Below, one piece after another: positions 34,587 through 43,971 of a stretch of DNA of 64,000 bases (position 1 is the stretch's first letter; each line of letters begins with the position of its first letter). Source of the DNA: Croceimicrobium hydrocarbonivorans (GTDB lineage Bacteria > Bacteroidota > Bacteroidia > Flavobacteriales > Schleiferiaceae); contig NZ_CP060139.1 of NCBI RefSeq assembly GCF_014524565.1, positions 1,123,501 to 1,187,500 of the forward strand. Reading direction: 5' to 3'. Position numbers and translations under genes: made by a program. Under the pieces are notes generated by a model. The model made no database searches, was not told where the DNA came from, and saw only the letters and a list, made by a program, of their open reading frames with translations.

Positions 34587-36983
34587 ATGAAAAAACTAGT
34601 ACTCTTCCTATTTCTTCTTAGTAGTACTCTAAGCTTTGGGCAAGCCTCTATCCGAGGCACCATCCTAGATAGCAAGGGCGATGGGCTCCCCTTTGTGAAT
34701 GTCATTCTTTTTAATTCTGCTGATTCCAGTTTAATTAAAGGGGAAATCTCTAACCTGGAAGGTCAGTTTACAATGCGTCCTCCATCCACTGGGAATTTCT
34801 ATTTAAAGCTACAGCTGATTGGCATGAAAACCCAATTTATCTACGATCTGAATTATCAAGGTAAGATTTTAGATCTGGGTAAAATTGTAATGCAGGAAGA
34901 CAATAGTGTTTTGGAAGAGGTTCAGGTTCAAGCCGAGAAGCCGATGATACAAGCCGAAGCCGGCAAGACCATATTTAATATTGATGCCAACCTGAGTGCC
35001 GGTAGTGGATCGGCGCAAGAACTACTGCGAGCCGCCCCTGGTTTATTTGTAGATCAAAACGACAATCTTATTCTGGAAGGCCGCAGTGGGGTGCAGGTTT
35101 TTGTGGATGGCCGCCCTTTAAATTTACAAGGGGATGATTTAAATGCTTATCTGAAAAACCTCCAGAGTGATCAAATTGAGAAAGTAGAAATCATCTCCCA
35201 ACCCGGCTCTCAATACGATGCCGCTGGCAATGCCGGTATCATCAACATTGTTTTAAAGCGCGATAAAAGCTTAGGAACTACTGGCTCCTACTCGCATCGC
35301 TATACTCAGGGCTATTACCCGCGTAATAATGGGAATCTCAACCTATACCATAACCGTAAGGCGGTGCGCTTACTCGCTTCGGTGGGTTATGGACTAAACC
35401 AGAGTCGAAACTTCATGGATTTGTATCGCAGGCAGAATAATATCGACTTCGATCAACGCTCCTTCGTGCATAGCGATCGTAAGGCTTACAACACACGTCT
35501 GGGTGCCGATTGGCGGATTAGCAAAGAGCATAGCCTTGGCTTTTCGGTAAAGGGCGATCTCAGCAATAACGATGAACTAAGCAGTAGTCGCACCCCCATT
35601 ATCCCGGACAGCAGCAGCACTAGCACACAAGTACTTTTATCAAAAGGCTCTACGGAAAACGAAAGTTATAGCCTTTTTAGCAATGTGTATTACCGCTGGA
35701 AGAACGATAAGAACCAATTCGGCATTGACCTCGATCAAGGTCGATTCTCGGCACAAAGTGCAACCGATCAACCCAATCGCTATGTTAATGACAGCGAAGA
35801 ATTATTACTTTCTTCCCGCCATTACCAAATGGCTACCGATCGCGAATTTGATCTCTATAGTGCTAAAGCTGATTACAGTCGCAATCTTGGAGCCTGGAAT
35901 ATTAACAGCGGATTTAAATGGTCGGAAGTAAGAACCGCCAATGATTTCAACTTTTACCTATTGGATAGTGTTCGCATACAAGACCCCAATCGCAGTAATT
36001 TATTTGATTACCGCGAAGCCATTTCGGCGGGCTATATCGAGACTTCTCGCGACTGGCAAAACTGGGGCCTACAGGCAGGTTTACGCTATGAACACACCAC
36101 TTCCAAAGGACAGCTCTATACTTTAGACGCATCCGGCGACAGCCTGGTTCAAAGAGATTATGGAAATTGGTTTCCCAGCCTTTCTTTGAGTTATAAAAAG
36201 AATCCTCTGAGCCAATGGACGCTGAGTTATAGCCGTCGCATTCAAAGACCCAATTACCAAAATTTAAACCCCTTCCTTTACCAAAGAGATGAGCTCACTT
36301 TTTATCAGGGTAATCCCTTTTTGATCCCCCAAATCAGTGATAATATTCGCATCGGGCACTTATACCGCTACTCCACAAGTACTTCTGTTTCTTACTCTTA
36401 TACCCAAAATTTCTTTGCCCAGATTACCGATACCGTTGGTGAAAAACGCAGTTCACTAACCACTCGAAATGTGGCAGATACTCGCAGCTTAAGCCTAAGT
36501 TTTGGCAGTCCCTTTAAACATTCGAAATGGTGGAACAGCTATGTAAGTGTTAATACCTTCCAAACCTGGTATATCCCGCGCGACATTAGCTTTCAGGCGG
36601 TTGACTTACTTACCGTTTCCCTCTATGGACAAACGAATTTCAATTTGGGGGATAATTGGCAATGGCAGATTTCAGGTTGGTGGAGTTCACCCAGCTTATG
36701 GGGCGGAACCTATCGCACTAAAAGCCTGGGTGCTGTAAACACCTCCATCAGTAAAAGCTTTATGAATGATAAGCTTAAGGTTTTTGTCAATTTCAATGAT
36801 GTCTTCTTTAGCTCTCCCTGGTATGGTCGCATGTCTTATGGTGGTTTATCCATTAGCGGAACCGGTGGGCATGATAGTCGTCAAATTGAAGTGGGCATCA
36901 GCTATCGCTTTGGCAATGAGCAAGTGAAAAAGCTTAAGCTGGATGAAGGCGGTTTAGAAGATGAAAGTAAGCGAGTAAACTAA
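34587..36983 (+). CDS. Outer-membrane beta-barrel receptor with carboxypeptidase-like N-terminal domain
   Basis: Counted from the ATG at 34587 the protein has 798 residues with a signal peptide (Met-Lys-Lys-Leu-Val, ending Ser-Phe-Gly-Gln). A GTG at 34569 is less likely because it lies upstream of the -7 box. A carboxypeptidase regulatory-like domain (about 20-105) is followed by a plug (about 110-215) with Val-Phe-Val-Asp-Gly-Arg-Pro and Ala-Gly-Asn-Ala-Gly-Ile-Ile-Asn-Ile, then a beta-barrel. This is the TonB-receptor-like outer-membrane beta-barrel family of Bacteroidota. The C-terminus runs past the last strand with a charged tail (Lys-Lys-Leu-Lys-Leu-Asp). The substrate is unknown and no partner gene is adjacent. 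Confidence 0.87.
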   Translation: MKKLVLFLFLLSSTLSFGQASIRGTILDSKGDGLPFVNVILFNSADSSLIKGEISNLEGQFTMRPPSTGNFYLKLQLIGMKTQFIYDLNYQGKILDLGKIVMQEDNSVLEEVQVQAEKPMIQAEAGKTIFNIDANLSAGSGSAQELLRAAPGLFVDQNDNLILEGRSGVQVFVDGRPLNLQGDDLNAYLKNLQSDQIEKVEIISQPGSQYDAAGNAGIINIVLKRDKSLGTTGSYSHRYTQGYYPRNNGNLNLYHNRKAVRLLASVGYGLNQSRNFMDLYRRQNNIDFDQRSFVHSDRKAYNTRLGADWRISKEHSLGFSVKGDLSNNDELSSSRTPIIPDSSSTSTQVLLSKGSTENESYSLFSNVYYRWKNDKNQFGIDLDQGRFSAQSATDQPNRYVNDSEELLLSSRHYQMATDREFDLYSAKADYSRNLGAWNINSGFKWSEVRTANDFNFYLLDSVRIQDPNRSNLFDYREAISAGYIETSRDWQNWGLQAGLRYEHTTSKGQLYTLDASGDSLVQRDYGNWFPSLSLSYKKNPLSQWTLSYSRRIQRPNYQNLNPFLYQRDELTFYQGNPFLIPQISDNIRIGHLYRYSTSTSVSYSYTQNFFAQITDTVGEKRSSLTTRNVADTRSLSLSFGSPFKHSKWWNSYVSVNTFQTWYIPRDISFQAVDLLTVSLYGQTNFNLGDNWQWQISGWWSSPSLWGGTYRTKSLGAVNTSISKSFMNDKLKVFVNFNDVFFSSPWYGRMSYGGLSISGTGGHDSRQIEVGISYRFGNEQVKKLKLDEGGLEDESKRVN

Positions 36984-37050
36984 TTTTTGAATCTAAGAGC
37001 TTCTTTATTTTTCCATCTTTGGGAAGATAAAAACCCCTTAAATTCCTATT

Positions 37051-37398
37051 ATGAATATTAGCTCTGCCCAACAAGAATTGCTGGATCGCATTAAAGACAG
37101 CATGTTGGATTATATCGCTGATGAAGAGGCGGCTTACAGCGCCGAAGAGGTAAAACAATGCCTCAGCTTACTAAAGAATTTCCTGAATGAAATGGATGCA
37201 GCTGGCGACCGCGAGGCCGGCATGAAAGCGGTGGAGAAAACTGTTTTGGCCCTGAATGATCTCAATGCTAAATGCGATTACGAATTGATTGAGACTGACC
37301 AACGCGAGGATGTTTGTGAACTAATCATTAAAGCCGGTGAAGCCAAAGGTTTTAATGATGAGCACGAAGACATCACCGAAGAGTGGCGCGAATGGTAA
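37051..37398 (+). CDS. Small acidic protein, DUF5713-like
   Basis: The 115-residue soluble protein is helical and acidic, with no signal peptide. The core Leu-Asn-Asp-Leu-Asn-Ala-Lys-Cys...Glu-Leu-Ile-Glu-Thr-Asp-Gln-Arg-Glu-Asp followed by Glu-Leu-Ile-Ile-Lys-Ala-Gly resembles DUF5713 as I remember it; this is from memory, not a search. Function is unknown. It may be co-transcribed with nth, 57 nt downstream, although a stem-loop lies between them. Confidence 0.65.
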   Translation: MNISSAQQELLDRIKDSMLDYIADEEAAYSAEEVKQCLSLLKNFLNEMDAAGDREAGMKAVEKTVLALNDLNAKCDYELIETDQREDVCELIIKAGEAKGFNDEHEDITEEWREW

Positions 37399-37406
37399 AA
37401 GCTTTC

Positions 37407-37441
37407 AGGTTTCGGTGGGATGCCTAATTTCGCCGAAACCT
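37407..37441 (+). other. Stem-loop between the DUF5713-like gene and nth
   Basis: AGGTTTCGG (37407-37415) pairs perfectly with CCGAAACCT (37433-37441) around a 17-nt loop. No poly-T run follows. The loop holds TAATTTCG, one base from the -7 consensus. It supports the nth start at 37456 over an in-frame ATG at 37420 lying inside the hairpin. Confidence 0.5.
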
Positions 37442-37455
37442 TGTTTCAACAAGCT

Positions 37456-38127
37456 ATGACCAAATCTGAAAAAGTTGATTTTGTGATTCAATCTCTAGAG
37501 GAACTCTATCCAGAGACACCTATTCCCTTGGATCATAAAGACCCCTATACCTTGCTTATTGCTGTGCTCCTCTCGGCCCAGTGCACTGATGAAAGAGTAA
37601 ATCAAATCACCCCGCTACTTTTTGAAAAAGCAGACAATCCCTGGGATATGGTGAAGATGAGTCAGGAGCAAATTCAGGATATCATCCGTCCTTGCGGCTT
37701 AAGCCCGATGAAGTCTAAAGGAATTTATGGCTTATCTCATATTCTTTTGGATAAATATGAAGGTCAGGTGCCCGCCGAATTCGAAGCCCTGGAAGCCTTA
37801 CCAGCGGTTGGACATAAAACGGCATCGGTAGTGATGAGCCAGGGTTTTGGCTATCCGGCCTTTCCGGTAGATACGCATATCCACCGCCTGATGTATCGCT
37901 GGAACTTGAGCAATGGCAAATCAGTTGAGCAAACGGAAAAGGATGCCAAACGACTTTTCCCTGAGGATAAATGGAATAAGCTGCATTTGCAGATCATTTA
38001 TTACGGACGTCAATACAGTCCGGCTCGAGGCTGGTCACTGGACAAGGATTTTATTTCGCGCAAGATTGGACGCAAGAGCCTAATTCGTGAAAATTTCGGG
38101 GAGGAAGGATTGAAATTGATGGCTTGA
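37456..38127 (+). CDS. nth: Endonuclease III-like DNA glycosylase without Fe-S cysteines
   Basis: From the ATG at 37456 the protein has 223 residues and aligns by eye with the whole of E. coli Nth. The helix-hairpin-helix reads Leu-Pro-Ala-Val-Gly-His-Lys121-Thr-Ala, with catalytic Lys121, and Asp139 lies in Phe-Pro-Val-Asp-Thr-His. It should cut oxidised pyrimidines by glycosylase/lyase action. The C-terminal region, where the family normally holds a Cys-x6-Cys-x2-Cys-x5-Cys cluster, contains no cysteine (Tyr-Ser-Pro-Ala-Arg-Gly-Trp-Ser-Leu-Asp-Lys-Asp), so the iron-sulfur cluster is lost. Confidence 0.9.
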   Translation: MTKSEKVDFVIQSLEELYPETPIPLDHKDPYTLLIAVLLSAQCTDERVNQITPLLFEKADNPWDMVKMSQEQIQDIIRPCGLSPMKSKGIYGLSHILLDKYEGQVPAEFEALEALPAVGHKTASVVMSQGFGYPAFPVDTHIHRLMYRWNLSNGKSVEQTEKDAKRLFPEDKWNKLHLQIIYYGRQYSPARGWSLDKDFISRKIGRKSLIRENFGEEGLKLMA

Positions 38128-38140
38128 GATTAAATCCACA

Positions 38141-38422
38141 CTATTGTAATGGCTTTCGACTAGTATGAAGTATAGCTAAAACGTAAACCTTGGAACCATC
38201 AAAAATGTAATGGACTCCGAAGTTAAACCGTTTGGTAAATCTGACACGAACAGTTCGATATTTCTTCTGAAAGTACTCGGGATATAAGGCAATCTGCTCC
38301 AATACTTCTGAAATCTCATGGTATAAGCTGAGCCCCAATCCCGGCCGTCTTTCTTCATACCAATCAATAGCATAAATTAGATCCTTCTCCGCTGATGGTT
38401 TTATAAATAGATCATAAGCCAT
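38141..38422 (-). CDS. RelE/ParE-family toxin
   Basis: The 93-residue protein has the ParE/RelE fold pattern: an N-terminal strand, a helix with Ala-Glu-Lys-Asp-Leu-Ile-Tyr-Ala-Ile-Asp-Trp-Tyr-Glu, a Glu-Ile-Ser-Glu-Val-Leu-Glu-Gln-Ile helix, then C-terminal strands with Arg-Arg/Lys residues and Tyr-Ile-Phe-Asp-Gly-Ser-Lys-Val-Tyr-Val-Leu-Ala-Ile-Leu-His. Toxins of this family act on gyrase or cleave mRNA at the ribosome; the target cannot be read here. It overlaps the antitoxin gene by 11 nt, the usual arrangement with the antitoxin first. Confidence 0.85.
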   Translation of the reverse strand: MAYDLFIKPSAEKDLIYAIDWYEERRPGLGLSLYHEISEVLEQIALYPEYFQKKYRTVRVRFTKRFNFGVHYIFDGSKVYVLAILHTSRKPLQ

Positions 38423-38669
38423 ACTTGGAGTTCAGCTCTGATTTAAGAGCACTCCAAGGTTTACCTGAGTTTGGATCTAAATGGTGTTCCTCCAATCTTT
38501 GGTCAAGAATGCGCTTATGATCATTATTATGGGGGAACTGCGGACCTATAACTTTAGAAGAACCGTCATTTCTAAGCTTCACCAATTCAGATAGCCAAGC
38601 AATTACGGATTCATCATCCTGCTTTGAAATCCAATTTATAAGCTTAAGTTTTTCGGCTTGAAGGTCCAT
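38412..38669 (-). CDS. Cognate antitoxin (addiction-module component)
   Basis: The 85-residue protein is the first gene of the pair. Its N-terminus (Asp-Leu-Gln-Ala-Glu-Lys-Leu-Lys-Leu-Ile-Asn-Trp-Ile-Ser) matches a common Bacteroidota addiction-module antitoxin type, and the C-terminus holds Asn-Ser-Gly-Lys-Pro-Trp-Ser-Ala-Leu-Lys. It should bind and neutralise the toxin encoded directly downstream and may autoregulate the pair. No clear DNA-binding domain can be recognised by eye. Confidence 0.75.
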   Translation of the reverse strand: MDLQAEKLKLINWISKQDDESVIAWLSELVKLRNDGSSKVIGPQFPHNNDHKRILDQRLEEHHLDPNSGKPWSALKSELNSKYGL

Positions 38670-38727
38670 CTACCAAATTTAGGGTATTCTCAAGCAAAGT
38701 GAAAAATCCTTAATCGCTTTTAGCGAT

Positions 38728-41700
38728 TTAAAAATCCGTACTCAAGGAAACGTAGAATATATTGGGAAGAACAATGCCATCCTCTATTCCCCAAGCCCAA
38801 TCGGCACGAACATAGTAGCCAAATAATCGACTGCGCAAGCCGAAGCCGGTACCTACTACCACCGGTTCTTTTTGAGAATCCAATACAATCTGCCCACCAC
38901 TACCCAAAGGTACCGTGCGGGTATTAATGGCATTTTCAGGATCCCAAGGGTTTGGACCATTCCAAGCGGTACCTACATCAGCAAAACCAATTACCATCAG
39001 ATTATTAAGGAAATCATTGCGGATGGGTCGATTCGCTAAATAGCTCACAATGGGCCAACGCAATTCGGAGTTAATCACCGTAAAGCTATTACCATTACGC
39101 ACGTTTTGGAAGAAGCCCCGCATATTGGTTACCAGAGTTTGGAACACATAATTATTATCCGTGGCAATGGGTGTTGACTGATCCAAGCGTGGTGAAAATT
39201 CATTATCCACTCCGCCCATAATATGGATTAGTTTTTCCGGACCAAAGGAAGTTCCTGCTGCTAAGCGATTGGCCCAAATCATATTGCGGTGAATAATCAA
39301 ATAATGACGCGCATCTACCCCTGCCGTATACAAGCCACTATTGGATTTCGACAAATTGCGATAGTACTCTGCAAAGACCTTGTAACGCAGTCCTGCATAG
39401 AGGTTCAAGCCAATCTTGCGTGAATTATCATAGACATAAGAGGAACGTGCAATGGCATAGTCGGTATAGCTAATCGGTTCATCCAAATTATTGAAATCAC
39501 TGGCCAATCGAATATTTTCATCCAGGCGATAGCCAATTGACATATGCACCGCCGAAACCGGATTAAAAGGATAAACCACCTTATAATTTACCTCATTATT
39601 AATGAGGCGACGGAAATTATTCAAGGCTAAAAACTGCACCTGCGAACGACGGGTATAGGTATAGTACTTATCCCAACGAGTTTTATAATCTGCCACCCCT
39701 ATTACAAACTCCGCATTGGGAGTTAAAGACGTTCCGGGTAAGGGCTGGAAAGTGGTGCGCATGCCGGCTACAATGCGATAGTCGTGCATGAGATCCATCA
39801 CCCCTACTTTGAAATTCATATTGAAACCCTGATTCAGGATATCACCACTCACAAAGCCTGTGAAAGGTTGATACTGAGGGTTATCAAACATATTATCGAA
39901 GCGTACGGTAAAATTATCCTGGAAGAAGGAAAGGAAATAATTTCGAACCGGCGGAATATCTAATTTATCATCGGCATTGGCCTCTACCTCTGCTAAGCTA
40001 GCAGGTAATAAAGGTACTGTCTGTGGACTGGGTTGTTGTTCTTCGGGGCTGGGTTCGGGCTTTTCTTCGTAGAACTTATAATTGAGAATATCTACTTCCA
40101 GTTGGGAGCGCGGTATGGCTCCATAGTATTCCGATTCAGGGACAAATTCTTCGCCCTTCTCTGTACTATCCTGCGCTTCCTCCTGCGCTTGCATGGCTAA
40201 GCTCTCCACTTTTACCGGTCGCAATCCCATGCCCTGCGGATCTTCGTATTCCTCCAGGTATATGCGGTAGCGTCTATCTTGAAGATAGACTGAAGCCTTA
40301 AGGTTTTCAGCAGGAGCTAAATCCATATCCACCAGTGAAAAGCTATTCTCACTATAAGGGTATTCTGAAAAGAAATAATCGTAATGGGTAGTGGTATCTA
40401 CATAGGCAATCGCCGAATCGATCTTCACTAAATTTTGGCGACGAATACCATCGCGATCAGTAGTAAAGCTGAGGATGCCCGGTTTAATTTCTTCCACCTG
40501 ACGCTCATCTACACTAGGGGTGCGGGTTAGGCGCCAAATCTTAATGGAGTCCTCACGCAGCTCCTCCGCCTCGGTAGCATAGAGATCCAATTTTTGAGTT
40601 CTTAAACTGCGTTGATCATCCGGCAATATACTGTCTACCGGACGGTTAGAACTCCAAGCAATGCGCTTGCCATTTGAGATAAAAGTAGGATCTACATCAT
40701 CGTAAATATCGCGGGTGATGGGAGTAATCTTGGTATTTAGAATGGTGTAGATATACACATCCGACTGACCATCTTTAACGGCCGAGAACAAAAATTTCTT
40801 TCCATCCGGGGAATACTCCAAGGAAACAATTTTATCAAATCGGTAAAAGGGTTTGGTAGTTACTTCATCCTTCTCCAAATCATAAATGCTGAATTGGGTA
40901 ATTCCTTTCTCCTCAGTAAAAAAGCTTAGGGACTTTCCTTCGGGATGCCAGGCTAGTAAGGGATAGCTATAATCTGTATTCTGAGCGATGCGATAACCGC
41001 CGGTATAGATGCGCTTCTTCTTGCCGGTTTCACGATCGTAAACGTAAATCTTGTAGCGACTAAAGCGGCGATCGACATAGGCGAAATACTGACCATCCTC
41101 ACTGAGTTTCACTTTGGTAATCTCGTGGTGCTTACGACCCTTTACCAGCACCGAAGGGTCCTTAAAATCTTGATCTTCGTCGCTTAAGCCATAGCGATCT
41201 TTATAGAATGCCCGCCAATCGCGAGTCATTTCATCCATATCCTTACCCAGGATATACACAAAGCCGCTTTCGATATCACGGTTTACCACCGACATATAGA
41301 CGATGTTCCGTATTACCTTCTCTCCGTAAGTTTCCTTCACAAAATGCCAAAAGGAATGCCCGGCATAACGTGCATCTAACTGGGTGAGGGTATTAATGCG
41401 TTTGTATTTATTGCTGTAAAAACCATCGCGAACCTGCACATCCACTTCGGAGCTCCAATCTTCCCCTACGAAGGAAATGAGTCCCTCTACATACCAAGCC
41501 GGTAAATTGAGCAAGGCCGAATTAGTGATACTTTGCGTAAAACTGCCATAGATCAAATTGCTTAGCACCACCTCGGTAAGCCCCATTCGCAGGGTATTTT
41601 CGAGATGGGCGTAATTACCATCGAAGTACACAAAAAGCCGACGACCGCTAATGCGCGTTACCCCGCCGGTGTTGTAATCATCTTCACTGGAACTATTGAC

Positions 41701-42024
41701 ATTACTTTGTTTGAGGTCGGAAAGATTATTGAAGACCAAAATCTGAATCCGCTCATCCAAAGGAGCATCCAGATAGTTCTCAATTTGAGGGAGGTTCTTA
41801 TGGGTTAGTCGAGCAACATTTTCAGCCAGGGCTTCATTGCCACGGTAGAAGTACACATCAAAAGCTTCGAAGCGAAGGAAAACCCAGTCGAAATCATTAA
41901 ACTGCACTCGGTTTTTACCATACTCCTGGCGAATACCATAATAGAATTGTCCATCAGCCGGAAGGCTATAGAAAATAAAGAGGCCCAGAAGCAGACCCAA
42001 AACGGAAGGCCGATAGTTTTGTTT
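38728..42024 (-). CDS. Exported beta-propeller plus outer-membrane barrel protein with degenerate peptidase-like domain
   Basis: No ATG is available at the 5' end. TTG at 42024 gives 1098 residues with a good signal peptide (ending Asp-Gly-Gln); TTG at 42060 adds 12. The N-terminal region (about 40-280) looks like a gluzincin peptidase fold with Leu-Pro-Ala-Trp-Tyr-Val-Glu-Gly-Leu, but the expected His-Glu-x2-His is replaced by Leu-Thr-Glu-Val-Val-Leu, so it is likely inactive. TolB/PD40-type propeller repeats follow (about 290-580, for example Ser-Pro-Asp-Gly-Lys-Lys-Phe-Leu), then an acidic Pro/Glu linker and a C-terminal barrel resembling the BamA/surface-antigen family. Similar proteins are common in Bacteroidota; function is unknown. 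Confidence 0.78.
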   Translation of the reverse strand, partial: KQNYRPSVLGLLLGLFIFYSLPADGQFYYGIRQEYGKNRVQFNDFDWVFLRFEAFDVYFYRGNEALAENVARLTHKNLPQIENYLDAPLDERIQILVFNNLSDLKQSNVNSSSEDDYNTGGVTRISGRRLFVYFDGNYAHLENTLRMGLTEVVLSNLIYGSFTQSITNSALLNLPAWYVEGLISFVGEDWSSEVDVQVRDGFYSNKYKRINTLTQLDARYAGHSFWHFVKETYGEKVIRNIVYMSVVNRDIESGFVYILGKDMDEMTRDWRAFYKDRYGLSDEDQDFKDPSVLVKGRKHHEITKVKLSEDGQYFAYVDRRFSRYKIYVYDRETGKKKRIYTGGYRIAQNTDYSYPLLAWHPEGKSLSFFTEEKGITQFSIYDLEKDEVTTKPFYRFDKIVSLEYSPDGKKFLFSAVKDGQSDVYIYTILNTKITPITRDIYDDVDPTFISNGKRIAWSSNRPVDSILPDDQRSLRTQKLDLYATEAEELREDSIKIWRLTRTPSVDERQVEEIKPGILSFTTDRDGIRRQNLVKIDSAIAYVDTTTHYDYFFSEYPYSENSFSLVDMDLAPAENLKASVYLQDRRYRIYLEEYEDPQGMGLRPVKVESLAMQAQEEAQDSTEKGEEFVPESEYYGAIPRSQLEVDILNYKFYEEKPEPSPEEQQPSPQTVPLLPASLAEVEANADDKLDIPPVRNYFLSFFQDNFTVRFDNMFDNPQYQPFTGFVSGDILNQGFNMNFKVGVMDLMHDYRIVAGMRTTFQPLPGTSLTPNAEFVIGVADYKTRWDKYYTYTRRSQVQFLALNNFRRLINNEVNYKVVYPFNPVSAVHMSIGYRLDENIRLASDFNNLDEPISYTDYAIARSSYVYDNSRKIGLNLYAGLRYKVFAEYYRNLSKSNSGLYTAGVDARHYLIIHRNMIWANRLAAGTSFGPEKLIHIMGGVDNEFSPRLDQSTPIATDNNYVFQTLVTNMRGFFQNVRNGNSFTVINSELRWPIVSYLANRPIRNDFLNNLMVIGFADVGTAWNGPNPWDPENAINTRTVPLGSGGQIVLDSQKEPVVVGTGFGLRSRLFGYYVRADWAWGIEDGIVLPNIFYVSLSTDF

Positions 42025-42083
42025 CAACTTAAAAAATGTACTCGCTATATTTAACGCCAATTGAGCGAATTATTTCCCTTTGT

Positions 42084-43970
42084 ATGACGAATATACTTAC
42101 TCTACGCCGAATGGGCACTTTTTGTTTGGTCTTGCTATTAAGCTTTAACATTCAAGCCCAATTTAGCTTTCAAAAGCACAGCTTTATCCTTGAGCCAGTT
42201 GGCGAATTTAAGGCCCAGGAAACCGAGCGCATTTTTGCTCCCAGCCTTACGCCACAGGAAATGCATCATCCGGATGGAGAGTTAGATCGTCAATGGTCTC
42301 GCTCAGCTCTTAGAGCCCAAAGATTTAATAAGGTTGCCAATGATGTGGTGATAAATCCCAATACTCCACGCCCCGAAGTTTTGGACAGCCTGGCTGGAAA
42401 TGCCTACAGCGGATCCGTGCCCAATGATAATGATTTTGCCATCGGTATTAACCAACAAATGGTGCGAGTACGCAACAGCACCATTGGGGTTTACGATTAC
42501 AGCAAAGACAGCCTGCTTTTTGAAACTACCCTCTTCCGTTTTTACCGACCCACCGCCATCTTACCCGGAAGCAAATACGATCCCCGGGCCTTATACGACC
42601 CCGTTGCGGATCGCTTTATCGTGCTTTACCTGAGTGGCAATACCTGGGAAAATTCGAAAATTATTGTGGCCTTCTCGAAGTCGAATGATCTGGCAGATGG
42701 CTTTAATATCTACCAAATTGACGGTAATCCACTTAATGATTCTACCTGGAGTGATTATCCGCATATCAGCATTAATCGCGATGATTTATTCATCACCATG
42801 AACACCTTTTACAATGGCTCAAGCAATAACAGCGGCTATGTGCAGTCGACAATTCGTCAGCTCGACAAACAAGCAGGGTATGACAGCCTTCCTATGATTG
42901 AGCATTACTATTCGAACCTAAAAATGGGGAACCGTAATCTCTTCAATTTTACGGGTATGGATCGTGGTACCGATTATCCAGGAGCTCCGGCTTATATCCT
43001 TTCTAACCGAAATTTGGACACCATTAATGACAGCATTTTCGTGGTGAAGATCGATGGTCCCGCCAGTGGCAATCCTCAGCTTTCACTGGAAGTATACCAA
43101 ACAGAAACTCCATATGGGCTTCCGCCTGAAGCACGCCAGGCCAATGACCATACCTTCGATTGTAATGACAGTCGTATTCAAGGTGGATTTGTGGCCCATG
43201 GTACCATTCAGTATGTAGGAAATACGATTACCTCCTTAGGCAATTCGGGCATCTACCACGGCATGATCAAATTGGATGGACCTAAGACCAATAGCTATTT
43301 CAAGATTATCAATTTTGATCCTATTGATATTGGCTATCCCCAAATCACTTACACCGGAAAATCCTATGCAGAGATGGAAGCCATTATTAGCTTTAACCAT
43401 ACGGGGGACAGCCTCAATGCCGGTTTCTCTTGCATGTTCTTCGATAATGACTCCAGCTACAGCCCACGCAAGCAAATTGTAGAAGGCGGTGATTATATCG
43501 ACATCATTTCTAGTAATGGTAATCGTAAATATGAGCGCTGGGGCGACTATACCGGAAACCAACAAGCCTATGGCGAAACAGGTACGGCTTGGGCATCAGG
43601 TTATGAAGCTACTGCCAATGGCCAACCTCTTACTGCCATTGCAAAATTGCGCAGCCCCAATTGGCAGGACACACCCATAAATATTGGACTCAAAGAAAAC
43701 AGTCTTCAAAGTACGGTAGCACCAAATCCGGCCATCGATTGGTTCGAATTAAAACTGAATCAGGAGAAAGAAGAAGTTTTGAGCTTCCGCTTGATGAGTT
43801 TGGATGGCAAGCAAAATCAGGCTTTGTTTGAGGTGCAAGAATTGGCTCTAGCCGGACAAAACAGCTTCCGCTTTAAAACGAACAGCCTTAAAACCGGAGT
43901 TTACCTTTTGGTGGTGCAAGGTGCCGACGGCAGAAGAATTACAGATGAAAAAATACTGATTACTAAATAA
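42084..43970 (+). CDS. T9SS-secreted protein of unknown function
   Basis: From the ATG at 42084 the protein has 628 residues; an ATG at 42111 also gives a good signal peptide, whereas 42036 would overlap the divergent gene. The signal ends near Ile-Gln-Ala-Gln. The long central part resembles beta-propeller-like exoproteins (Asn-Asp-Phe-Ala-Ile-Gly-Ile-Asn; Trp-Gly-Asp-Tyr-Thr-Gly) with no catalytic motif that I recognise. The last about 80 residues (Val-Ala-Pro-Asn-Pro-Ala-Ile-Asp-Trp-Phe through Gly-Val-Tyr-Leu-Leu-Val-Val) form a T9SS type A sorting domain, so it is exported to the cell surface or medium. Confidence 0.83.
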   Translation: MTNILTLRRMGTFCLVLLLSFNIQAQFSFQKHSFILEPVGEFKAQETERIFAPSLTPQEMHHPDGELDRQWSRSALRAQRFNKVANDVVINPNTPRPEVLDSLAGNAYSGSVPNDNDFAIGINQQMVRVRNSTIGVYDYSKDSLLFETTLFRFYRPTAILPGSKYDPRALYDPVADRFIVLYLSGNTWENSKIIVAFSKSNDLADGFNIYQIDGNPLNDSTWSDYPHISINRDDLFITMNTFYNGSSNNSGYVQSTIRQLDKQAGYDSLPMIEHYYSNLKMGNRNLFNFTGMDRGTDYPGAPAYILSNRNLDTINDSIFVVKIDGPASGNPQLSLEVYQTETPYGLPPEARQANDHTFDCNDSRIQGGFVAHGTIQYVGNTITSLGNSGIYHGMIKLDGPKTNSYFKIINFDPIDIGYPQITYTGKSYAEMEAIISFNHTGDSLNAGFSCMFFDNDSSYSPRKQIVEGGDYIDIISSNGNRKYERWGDYTGNQQAYGETGTAWASGYEATANGQPLTAIAKLRSPNWQDTPINIGLKENSLQSTVAPNPAIDWFELKLNQEKEEVLSFRLMSLDGKQNQALFEVQELALAGQNSFRFKTNSLKTGVYLLVVQGADGRRITDEKILITK

Positions 43971-43971
43971 A

